DNA of 19,258 bases from Clostridiales bacterium (GTDB lineage: Bacteria; Bacillota; Clostridia; Oscillospirales; Oscillospiraceae): assembly GCA_009774055.1 (NCBI GenBank), contig VSNB01000026.1, positions 1 to 19,258 on the forward strand. The letters run 5' to 3'. Below the pieces are notes generated by a model. The model made no database searches. It saw only the letters and a program-made list of their open reading frames with translations, and was not told where the DNA came from. This document shows positions 1 to 5,293 of this stretch, piece after piece (position 1 is the first letter of the stretch; each line of letters opens with the position of its first letter). Made by a program: the position numbers and the translations under genes.

Positions 1-57
1 CGGCGGCGCGGCCGGCCGGCCCCCGCCGCGGCCCCCCCCGCGCCCGTAACCGGCCGA
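1..57. other. Extremely GC-rich intergenic edge
   Basis: Downstream of the foldase stop codon the sequence is almost entirely G and C, with an eight-C run and GGCCGGCC-type self-complementary stretches. It could form strong secondary structure and might end the foldase transcript, but there is no T-tract, so a standard intrinsic terminator cannot be called. No gene is visible in this short piece. Confidence 0.4.
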
Positions 58-1554
58 TCAGCCGACGTACTTCATGCCGCTTTCGTTAACCTCGGCGGGA
101 GTGGCCTCAATGAGGCTGGTGCGCCAGGCGTTTTCATCATCGCTGCGCAGCTGGTTCTCGCAGGCGTAGCGCCAGTACTCGGTGTCGCCGTAGCCCACAA
201 AGTACATGATGTGGTAGCCGTACTGGCTCTGGACAATGCCAGTGTCGCCGCTCTTGCGGCCGTCGGCATAGCACCAATCCTGGAAGGATGCCACCATCTG
301 GCCCTTGGGCACGTTCTCATACAGGCCGCCCGTCTCGGCACTGCCGTCCTGGGAGTGCTCCTTGGCCAGGGCGGCGAAGCCATCCTCCGTGCCGTCCCAG
401 CTGGCCAGAAGCTCATTGGCCTTGGCCTCAATCTGCTCGTTGGTGGCCTCCTCGCCCTCGGGGAGGTCCAGGTTCTCCGCCGTCACCAGAACATGGCGGA
501 CGCTGTAGTCCAGGCTGGCGTCCCGCTCACGGCCATTGAAGAGGGCAACATAGATCTTGCTGTTGGCGTCGTCCTCAATGATCTCGGCGTCGCCGGCCTT
601 GCGGGCCGCGCTGTAGAACCACTCGCCGTAGGTGGTGGACGCGCCGGAAATGGTGGTGGAGTAGGGCAGCTCCTTGGCCTCGGCCAGCTGCTCCAGGCTC
701 TGACCGCCCTCAAAGTCGGCCAGAATCTTGTTGGCGGTATCCATGGCAGCCAGCCGGGCGGCGGCAACTTCCACCTCGGTGGCCTCAACGGCGTTGCCCT
801 CGTCATCGGTCTTGGCCTCGGGGGCGCTGTCGATGGTGATATAGGCGCCGTCGATCACATCATAGCTGTCCTTATGCTCTTCGTAGTACGCCTGGATGTC
901 CTCATCGGAGTAAACAAAGTTCTCCTCGCCGTACTGCTCCGCATACTTGCCGGCCAGGACCTGGTCCCGCAGGCAGGACTCGAAGACGGAGGATGTCATG
1001 GTCGCGCCGTACATGGCCTTCAGATAGGCGCTGTAGCCGTAGCCGCTGTTGGCGGCGGCGGACTTCATGCTGTCCACGTTGGCCTTTACAACCGCCTCGT
1101 CGTCGCTGTCCAGGGTGATGTTTGCCTCCTTGGCGGCCTTGACGGCGGCGTGGATATACTTCATGTTGTCCACGGCGGATTCCTTGAAGAAGTCGTCATA
1201 GGTTTTGCCGTCCTCGCCGCCGTAGGGCTGGCTCTTCAGGCCGGTGGGGTCCATGCCCATGGCGCTGTAGAAGCTGGCGTAGTTCTGGTAGACCTGACCG
1301 TAGTAGTAGGACGTCTCGGCCGCGTTGTACTTCTCCCCGTCGATAGTGACGGCGGTCTGACTGCGCTGGATAATGCCGGAGTTATAGAACCAAAGGCCCG
1401 CCGCCACAATGACGAACAGAATGGCTACGGTTGCGTAGAGGATATTGGACTTCCGCTCAGCGGCTTTCTGCTCCGCCGCCCGGGCCGCCTTGGGGTCGGC
1501 CGCGCCGTTAGCTAAAAGCTCCTGGCGTTTTTTCTTTTCTCTGGATGCGCTCAT
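58..1554 (-). CDS. Membrane-anchored parvulin-type peptidyl-prolyl isomerase (PrsA/SurA-like foldase)
   Basis: Predicted extracytoplasmic foldase of 498 residues. The N-terminus is a charged Lys/Arg/Ala/Glu cytoplasmic segment, followed by one membrane helix at about residues 36-57 and a long helical SurA-like N region. A parvulin domain spans about 350-455, recognisable from the RHVLV strand, the HSQDGSAETGGLYENVPKGQM stretch (in parts) and the QYGYHIMYF motif. Parvulins isomerise X-Pro bonds and assist folding of exported proteins. There is no lipobox, so it is a signal-anchor protein rather than a PrsA lipoprotein. I chose the ATG at 1554 because GGAAGG lies about 12 nt upstream and the protein then starts MSASREKKK; a start further upstream would overlap the promoter region. 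It appears monocistronic, with its own promoter at 1668-1696. Family assignment is secure; the client proteins are unknown. Confidence 0.9.
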   Translation of the reverse strand: MSASREKKKRQELLANGAADPKAARAAEQKAAERKSNILYATVAILFVIVAAGLWFYNSGIIQRSQTAVTIDGEKYNAAETSYYYGQVYQNYASFYSAMGMDPTGLKSQPYGGEDGKTYDDFFKESAVDNMKYIHAAVKAAKEANITLDSDDEAVVKANVDSMKSAAANSGYGYSAYLKAMYGATMTSSVFESCLRDQVLAGKYAEQYGEENFVYSDEDIQAYYEEHKDSYDVIDGAYITIDSAPEAKTDDEGNAVEATEVEVAAARLAAMDTANKILADFEGGQSLEQLAEAKELPYSTTISGASTTYGEWFYSAARKAGDAEIIEDDANSKIYVALFNGRERDASLDYSVRHVLVTAENLDLPEGEEATNEQIEAKANELLASWDGTEDGFAALAKEHSQDGSAETGGLYENVPKGQMVASFQDWCYADGRKSGDTGIVQSQYGYHIMYFVGYGDTEYWRYACENQLRSDDENAWRTSLIEATPAEVNESGMKYVG

Positions 1555-1667
1555 GTGTTGTTCATTCCTTCCAAAATTTTCTGCCGCCGGACGGTGAAGG
1601 GAAGCGGCGGCGATGATTTTTGTGATTGCCGGGGATGGTTGTCCCCTGTTTTGGCTCAACGGATACT

Positions 1668-1696
1668 AGTATACTCGAATGCGCCCTGTTTCGCAA
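1668..1696 (-). promoter_or_regulatory. Sigma-A promoter of the foldase gene
   Basis: On the minus strand, TTGCGA (1696-1691) and TATACT (1673-1668) are separated by 17 nt. The start would fall near 1661, giving a 5' leader of about 105 nt. That leader holds two small hairpins: a GGGGA/TCCCC stem near 1634-1649 and a GCCGCCG/CGGCGGC stem just upstream of the ribosome binding site. Confidence 0.7.
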
Positions 1697-1726
1697 GTAA
1701 AAGTTCTGTGAATCCGCAGATTTTTT

Positions 1727-1741
1727 CTGACAATTTGTCAG
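1727..1741. repeat. 15-bp palindrome at the 3' end of the transglutaminase lipoprotein gene
   Basis: CTGACAA and TTGTCAG flank a central T, overlapping the TGA stop of the upstream lipoprotein gene and lying about 30 bp upstream of the foldase -35. On the minus strand it is followed by A residues rather than T, so it is not a standard terminator. It could be an operator for the foldase promoter; this is inference. Confidence 0.4.
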
Positions 1742-3087
1742 GGCGCCCAGGCCAGGGCCTCCCCTGACGCTTCCGGAACGCCGGATTCATCCCATTGATG
1801 ATCGTGCAGGCGCAGGAATTCGCTGGTCACATTGAAATATTGATGGGCCATGGCCCGGGAAACCGGGAAGGAGGCCACCGGGTCGTCCCAGGTGACATCC
1901 ACGGCGTACCACTCCTCCTCCAGCTTCACCAGGTTCCAGGCGTGCTCCGACGTGCCGCCGTGGGACATGCCCCGGACTGTGACGCACTCGATGCCGCTGA
2001 GGTCCATCAGCAGCTGGAAGGTGGAGGCGTAGCCCAGGCAGATGCCCTTCCGCCCGGTAAGGAAGCCGTAGGGGTTGTCGTTATCCGGCATGGGGTCCCC
2101 GACAGGGCCGCTGGTGAGCGCGCCGGGGTCGTACTCCGCCCAGTCAACCATCCAGTCGTGGAGTGCCAGCTCCCGGTCGTAGTCCGACAGGCTCTCGTCC
2201 GCCAGCGCGGGGATGCCCGCCAGTGCGTCCAGAATCGCCAGATCCTGCTCCCATAGGCCCTCCCGGCTGCCGCTGCGCCACGCCTCCGCAATACGCGCCC
2301 CGTTGTACGTCCAGGGGCCCTCCGGCCGGGCGGGAGGCTGCTCGGGCTCCGGGATCGGTTCCGGGTCGGGCTCCGGCGCAGGTTCCGGATCGGGTTCCGG
2401 AACAGGGTCGGGCTCAGGTTCAGACTCCGGTTCCGGCTCGGGGACCGGCTCCGGCTCGGGGACCGGCTCCGGCTCGGGGACCGGCTCCGGCTCGGGGACC
2501 GGCTCCGATTCAGACTCCGGCAGGGGCGCAGGTTCCGTCTTCTCCGCAGCAGGCTCGGGGATGGAAGGCGGTTCCTCCGGCTCCGGCGGGGGCAGGAGGA
2601 AGCAGCCCGCAAAAGCGTCCCGGGCCGCGTCCTGGTCTGGAACGATGAGCATCCCGACGTAGTTGCCGCCCTGCCGGATGACCGCCGCCTTTTCCGCAAT
2701 GGCATACTGCTCCGGAGAGTAGCCTGCGAAGGCTCCGGAGCGGGCGTATTGATAGTCCGCCAGGGCTTTGACCGCCTGATCCGCATCTGCGGCTTCCGTC
2801 AGGCGAAAAATTCCAATTTCCTGCACATGGACGCCACCGGCGTAGAGGACCGCGCCGTCCTCCACATCCGCTGGGTCGAGCCCCAGGGTGTCCCGCAGGT
2901 AGGGGATGAAATCGGCGTCGCCGCAGTCCAGCAGACGGCTCTCCAGCGCAGGCTGGGAATCCCAAACGGCCTGGACCATCTGGGCGGGCGTCCAGTCGGT
3001 TTCCGCCGGTTCCTCCTTCTGTCCGACGCAGGCGGTCAGAAGGAGCAGGCAGAACATATATAGCAGGACCGTTCTCTGTGGTTTCAA
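1738..3087 (-). CDS. Lipoprotein with DUF4358, Pro-Glu repeat spacer and transglutaminase-like domain
   Basis: A 449-residue predicted surface lipoprotein. The signal peptide ends in the lipobox LLTAC (Cys20). Residues about 30-165 match DUF4358 (IRQGGNYVGMLIV near the end). Residues about 165-255 are a low-complexity Pro-Glu spacer made mostly of PEPEPV units. Residues about 300-425 form a transglutaminase/protease-like core with the expected triad: Cys350 in GICLGYA, His382 in EHAWN and Asp397 in DVTWDDP. Such bacterial domains are usually peptidases or cross-linking enzymes; the substrate here is unknown. The start is a TTG immediately after the TGA of the upstream gene, with GGAGGGGGA about 7 nt before it, so translation is probably coupled. 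The alternative ATG at residue 11 would remove the positively charged signal-peptide start and is less likely. Confidence 0.88.
   Translation of the reverse strand: MKPQRTVLLYMFCLLLLTACVGQKEEPAETDWTPAQMVQAVWDSQPALESRLLDCGDADFIPYLRDTLGLDPADVEDGAVLYAGGVHVQEIGIFRLTEAADADQAVKALADYQYARSGAFAGYSPEQYAIAEKAAVIRQGGNYVGMLIVPDQDAARDAFAGCFLLPPPEPEEPPSIPEPAAEKTEPAPLPESESEPVPEPEPVPEPEPVPEPEPVPEPEPESEPEPDPVPEPDPEPAPEPDPEPIPEPEQPPARPEGPWTYNGARIAEAWRSGSREGLWEQDLAILDALAGIPALADESLSDYDRELALHDWMVDWAEYDPGALTSGPVGDPMPDNDNPYGFLTGRKGICLGYASTFQLLMDLSGIECVTVRGMSHGGTSEHAWNLVKLEEEWYAVDVTWDDPVASFPVSRAMAHQYFNVTSEFLRLHDHQWDESGVPEASGEALAWAP
2432..2503. repeat. Four perfect tandem copies of an 18-bp unit
   Basis: The unit TCCGGCTCGGGGACCGGC occurs four times without change and encodes the (PEPEPV)n part of the Pro-Glu spacer on the minus strand. 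Degenerate copies extend to about 2340 and 2530. Perfect copies within a coding repeat suggest recent slippage, so spacer length may vary between strains. Confidence 0.9.
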
Positions 3088-3357
3088 TCAGCTCTCCCCC
3101 TCCAGCCGGTTGGGCAGCATGTCCCGATACTCCGCCTGCTTGGCGCTGTTCCAGGTAGCCGGCTCGCTGATGCAGTAGCCGCCCATCTTCCGCAGCTCCC
3201 GGCAGCGGTGGAGGGTGTACCGGGCGTCCACGTGGTTCTCGTGGACCTCCAGATACAGCTTTTCGATAGCGCTGGCGGGGCACTTTCGGGTAATATGGCG
3301 GACATAGGCGTCCTGCTCCCTCTCGGAAAGAAAACCGCCGCTTACGATAATCTGCAC
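3088..3357 (-). CDS. Small conserved protein of unknown function (89 aa)
   Basis: An 89-residue soluble protein beginning VQIIVSGGFLSEREQDAYVR. Its C-terminal half reads YTLHRCRELRKMGGYCISEP then ATWNSAKQAEYRDMLPN. I have an impression of similar small clostridial proteins, some carrying anaerobic ribonucleotide reductase-related labels, but I cannot support that function: no catalytic glycyl-radical or zinc motif is visible. I chose the GTG at 3357 because AAAGGAGG lies 7 nt upstream; the longer ATG-initiated frame has no such site. It is the first gene of a two-gene unit with the downstream lipoprotein, whose TTG start directly follows this stop codon. Confidence 0.75.
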   Translation of the reverse strand: MQIIVSGGFLSEREQDAYVRHITRKCPASAIEKLYLEVHENHVDARYTLHRCRELRKMGGYCISEPATWNSAKQAEYRDMLPNRLEGES

Positions 3358-3417
3358 GTTCCGCGCCTCCTTTTTATCATATGGCTTCCGAGCAAAATGG
3401 CCGGAAGCAGCCGCCAT

Positions 3418-3452
3418 GTTTTGCCGCCGCCGTATACAGCAGCGGGCAAAAC
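3418..3452 (-). other. Leader hairpin upstream of the 89-aa gene
   Basis: GTTTTGCC (3418-3425) and GGCAAAAC (3445-3452) are perfect complements, extendable by a GC pair past a bulge. They fall in the roughly 110-nt leader between the promoter at 3477-3505 and the GTG start at 3357. There is no T-run on the minus side, so it is not an obvious terminator. Confidence 0.45.
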
Positions 3453-3476
3453 GGCTCTCATCATATCCTGCCGGAC

Positions 3477-3505
3477 ATTATACAAGAAACGAAGGAAAAA
3501 AGCAA
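3477..3505 (-). promoter_or_regulatory. Promoter of the 89-aa gene and lipoprotein unit
   Basis: On the minus strand, TTGCTT (3505-3500) and a perfect TATAAT (3482-3477) are separated by 17 nt. Its -35 lies about 50 bp from the -35 of the divergent plus-strand promoter at 3554. The GCCGGC-CC-GCCGGC inverted repeat at 3506-3519 directly abuts the -35. Confidence 0.7.
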
Positions 3506-3553
3506 GCCGGCCCGCCGGCAAAGGGGCCTGCCAAGAAAATTTTGCATTCCATC

Positions 3554-3582
3554 TTGACAAGTACACTTGGCAGTAGTAGAAT
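3554..3582 (+). promoter_or_regulatory. Consensus promoter of the DUF6442-HTH cassette
   Basis: TTGACA (3554-3559), a 17-nt spacer and TAGAAT (3577-3582) give a near-perfect sigma-A promoter. The spacer contains CTTGGCA (3566-3572), identical to one arm of the palindrome immediately downstream, and an inverted copy TGCCAAG lies at 3529-3535. The promoter is therefore surrounded by half-sites for what is probably a single repressor. Confidence 0.85.
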
Positions 3583-3584
3583 CG

Positions 3585-3608
3585 TAATGCCAAGCAAACT
3601 TGGCATTA
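3585..3608. promoter_or_regulatory. Perfect palindromic operator at the transcription start
   Basis: The 10-bp arms TAATGCCAAG and CTTGGCATTA flank a 4-bp CAAA centre, placed right after the -10 and so covering the likely start site. Geometry, half-sites in the promoter and the HTH gene at the end of the cassette together suggest autorepression by that protein. As RNA it could also form a hairpin just before the AAGGAGG site at 3610-3616. Confidence 0.75.
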
Positions 3609-3624
3609 CAAAGGAGGCATCGCC

Positions 3625-3780
3625 ATGAACAAAAACGACATCCTGGCCCGCGCCCGGGCGGAGAACCAAGGAGGCGGCGAGTACGAGAAGCAGGTCCTGG
3701 AAAAGGCGGGAAGGCTGGCGGCCCAGGCGGGCTTGTTGTTTCTGGGGCTGTTCAACAAAGAAATAATCTCATATATCTGA
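3625..3780 (+). pseudogene. Truncated DUF6442-like paralogue (51 aa)
   Basis: The frame starts at an ATG behind AAAGGAGG and encodes 51 residues. Its first 15 residues, MNKNDILARARAENQ, align with MDKDEILQKSREENA of the next gene, and it ends just after the beginning of the first membrane helix (AGLLFLGLF), followed by an unrelated NKEIISYI tail. DUF6442 proteins are usually about 100 residues with three to four membrane helices, so this copy lacks the rest. It could be a decayed duplicate or a functional short form; the intact ribosome binding site and start mean it is probably still translated. First gene of the operator-controlled cassette. Confidence 0.6.
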
Positions 3781-3792
3781 GGAGGGACCGTC

Positions 3793-4113
3793 ATGGATAA
3801 AGATGAAATTTTGCAGAAGAGCCGGGAAGAGAACGCCGCAGCCTTTATGGACGAGCGGGAGCGGAACCTGCGCCTGCGGGAGGACTCCTTCGCCCTGGGC
3901 TGCGGCCTGCTGCTGGCCCTGGCGCTGTTTCTTGTCAAGGTTGCCCGAGGCCAGCCTGCTGCGGACCTCCTGGCCCTGATTACGGGCATGAGCGCCGCCG
4001 GGTTCCTCTTCCGGTGTGTGAAAAGCCGGAAGAAATCCGATATTTTCTGGGCGTCCCTCTGCACCCTGCTGGCTTTGTTCTACCTCTGCCAGTTTTTTAT
4101 GAGAGCGGCGTGA
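3793..4113 (+). CDS. DUF6442 family small membrane protein
   Basis: A 106-residue protein with a charged N-terminal helix (MDKDEILQKSREENAAAFMD) followed by about three membrane helices (near residues 36-50, 55-74 and 83-104) with a basic KSRKKS loop before the last. This is the layout of DUF6442, a small clostridial family of unknown function commonly encoded beside a short Xre-type regulator. GAGGAGGG sits 6 nt before the ATG. Its stop overlaps the start of the HTH gene (TGATG), so the two are translationally coupled. Family recognition is from pattern memory; function is unknown. Confidence 0.78.
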   Translation: MDKDEILQKSREENAAAFMDERERNLRLREDSFALGCGLLLALALFLVKVARGQPAADLLALITGMSAAGFLFRCVKSRKKSDIFWASLCTLLALFYLCQFFMRAA

Positions 4114-4319
4114 TGGACGACAAGCTGATTCTGAAGAACCGCCTCAAGGATGCCCGGACGGAGCGGGGCCTCTCCCAGTCCGCCCTGGCGGAGCTGGTAG
4201 GCGTGTCCCGCAATACCATCAGCTCCATTGAAACCGGACAGTTCAACCCCACCGCCAAGCTGGCCCTGGTGCTGTGTATCGCTTTGGACAAAAAATTTGA
4301 GGAGCTGTTCTACTTCTGA
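4113..4319 (+). CDS. Short Xre/Cro-type HTH transcriptional regulator
   Basis: A 68-residue protein consisting of one Xre/YozG-like HTH: RLKDARTERGLSQSALAELV then GVSRNTISSIETGQFNPTAKLALVLCIALDKKFEELF. GLSQSALAELVGVSRNTISSIE is the recognition unit in split form. It binds DNA as a dimer in its family and is the natural candidate for the palindrome at 3585-3608. The start overlaps the preceding stop in a TGATG and has no clear ribosome binding site, which implies coupling to the membrane protein, so regulator and membrane protein are made in fixed ratio. The cassette ends at a strong terminator 9 nt downstream. Confidence 0.88.
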   Translation: MDDKLILKNRLKDARTERGLSQSALAELVGVSRNTISSIETGQFNPTAKLALVLCIALDKKFEELFYF

Positions 4320-4327
4320 GCAGAAAG

Positions 4328-4356
4328 CGGCGCGCACCCTTGTATGGTGCGCGCCG
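4328..4356. terminator. Shared terminator between convergent genes
   Basis: An 11-bp perfect stem (CGGCGCGCACC / GGTGCGCGCCG) with a 7-nt loop lies between the HTH stop and the barstar stop. The plus side is followed by the T-rich GTCTTACTCTT and the minus side by CTTTCTG, so it probably serves both convergent units. Confidence 0.75.
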
Positions 4357-4358
4357 TC

Positions 4359-4643
4359 TTACTCTTCCGAAAACAGCACTTCCAGCCCCGGGTTGGCCCG
4401 GTCGGCGTCCAGTAAGGTCTGAATCAGCGCCTTGCCGTAGTCCCCCAGCCAGGAGAGCAGGGTATCCCCCTGCCGGATCACGATCCGGGTGGGACCCTGC
4501 CGCTCGGTGAGCAGGTCGTACAGCCCGTCCAGGTTCCTGCCGTAGTACTCCGGCAGGCCCAGCCGTTCCGTCAGGTGGTCGTGGGCCTCCCGGCGGCTGA
4601 TCATCTTCTCGCCGTCCAGGATTACCGTCTCCCATTCCGCCAT
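4359..4643 (-). CDS. Barstar family ribonuclease inhibitor
   Basis: A 94-residue cytoplasmic protein (no signal peptide) matching barstar in length. The diagnostic inhibitory helix and loop read LPEYYGRNLDGLYDLLT: Tyr33, Tyr34, Asn37, Asp39 and Asp43 align with barstar Tyr29, Tyr30, Asn33, Asp35 and Asp39, while barstar Trp38 is Tyr here. In the family this protein plugs the active site of barnase-type RNases and protects the producer before secretion. It starts 2 nt after the stop of the adjacent barnase gene, with GGGGAGGA inside that gene's 3' end acting as its ribosome binding site, so the pair is coupled. Confidence 0.9.
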   Translation of the reverse strand: MAEWETVILDGEKMISRREAHDHLTERLGLPEYYGRNLDGLYDLLTERQGPTRIVIRQGDTLLSWLGDYGKALIQTLLDADRANPGLEVLFSEE

Positions 4644-4645
4644 GG

Positions 4646-5227
4646 CTATTCCTCCCCGTACAGCAGCTCGAAGGTTTCATAGTGGTCCCCGGTGTAATAG
4701 ATCCGCCCGTCATCGGCATAGACCAGCCGCTTGGCTCCCCGGCTGCTCTCGCCGATGGTATCGATGTCGCACTCATGGTAGGTCCCCTCTGGCAGCACGC
4801 CCTCCCGGTTGCCGAACTTGTCCCCGCCAATGGCGCAGCCCGGAGCGTAGCGCTCCACCGAACCGCCGGTCCAGCCCAGGTCCCGGGCCTCATTTTTGGT
4901 GATATAGTTGTTCGGCAGGTGCCCGAATGTGTACAGGTACAGGGACACGTCCTCCGCGCTGTTGTAGGTGCCGTCCTCATCGATGCCCGGCAGGCCGTCT
5001 TCATAGGGCAGGTCCTCTCCGTCATCGGAGGCGTCAGACACCGGCGGGTCTTCCGGTTCTTCCGGCAGGTCCTCCGCTTCACCGGGGACGCCATCCTCTC
5101 CGCCGGCGGCGTCATCCATGTAAACGGCGACGGGCCCGTCCTCGCCGCTGATGAGCCCTATATCCCCGCAGGCCGTCAGCCCCAGCAGCAGGGCACCCAG
5201 CAGGGCGAGGCCCCAGAGTTTCTTCAT
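4646..5227 (-). CDS. Lipoprotein barnase-type ribonuclease
   Basis: A 193-residue protein: signal peptide with lipobox LTAC (Cys20), an acidic Asp/Glu/Pro/Gly linker (about 29-88), then a complete microbial RNase domain (about 90-193). Motifs align with barnase throughout: LPNNYITKNEARDLGW, PGCAIGGDKFGNRE, HECDID and IYYTGDHYETF. Predicted catalytic equivalents are all present: Lys111 (barnase Lys27), Arg141 (Arg59), Glu152 (Glu73), Arg163 and Arg167 (Arg83, Arg87), His182 (His102). Classical barnase is freely secreted; the lipobox predicts this one is tethered to the outer face of the membrane. ATG 5227 has AAGGAG 8 nt upstream. No promoter of its own is obvious; a hairpin at 5249-5279 separates it from the operon upstream. 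Possible roles are nutrient RNA scavenging or competition. Confidence 0.92.
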   Translation of the reverse strand: MKKLWGLALLGALLLGLTACGDIGLISGEDGPVAVYMDDAAGGEDGVPGEAEDLPEEPEDPPVSDASDDGEDLPYEDGLPGIDEDGTYNSAEDVSLYLYTFGHLPNNYITKNEARDLGWTGGSVERYAPGCAIGGDKFGNREGVLPEGTYHECDIDTIGESSRGAKRLVYADDGRIYYTGDHYETFELLYGEE

Positions 5228-5248
5228 GCCAATCTCTCCTTCAAACAG

Positions 5249-5279
5249 GCCGCGCCGGAGCAGACGCTTCCGGCGCGGC
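5249..5279 (-). terminator. Hairpin ending the opp operon
   Basis: An 11-bp perfect GC-rich stem (GCCGCGCCGGA type arms at 5249-5259 and 5269-5279) with a 9-nt loop follows the last operon gene. On the minus strand it is followed only by CTGTTTG, a weak T-tract, so some read-through into the barnase-barstar genes is possible. Confidence 0.6.
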
Positions 5280-5293
5280 GCAATGGTCTTTAT

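Noticed and set aside
211..1515. 434-residue plus-strand open frame antisense to the foldase gene
   Set aside because: Low-complexity Gly/Leu/Val composition and no ribosome binding site; a shadow of the foldase frame.
2432..2503. Tandem repeats as a CRISPR array
   Set aside because: The copies are directly adjacent without spacers and encode an in-frame Pro-Glu linker.
4646..5227. Barnase gene as a polymorphic (contact-dependent) toxin tip
   Set aside because: It is a 193-residue lipoprotein with no delivery domain such as LXG, RHS or a pre-toxin region.
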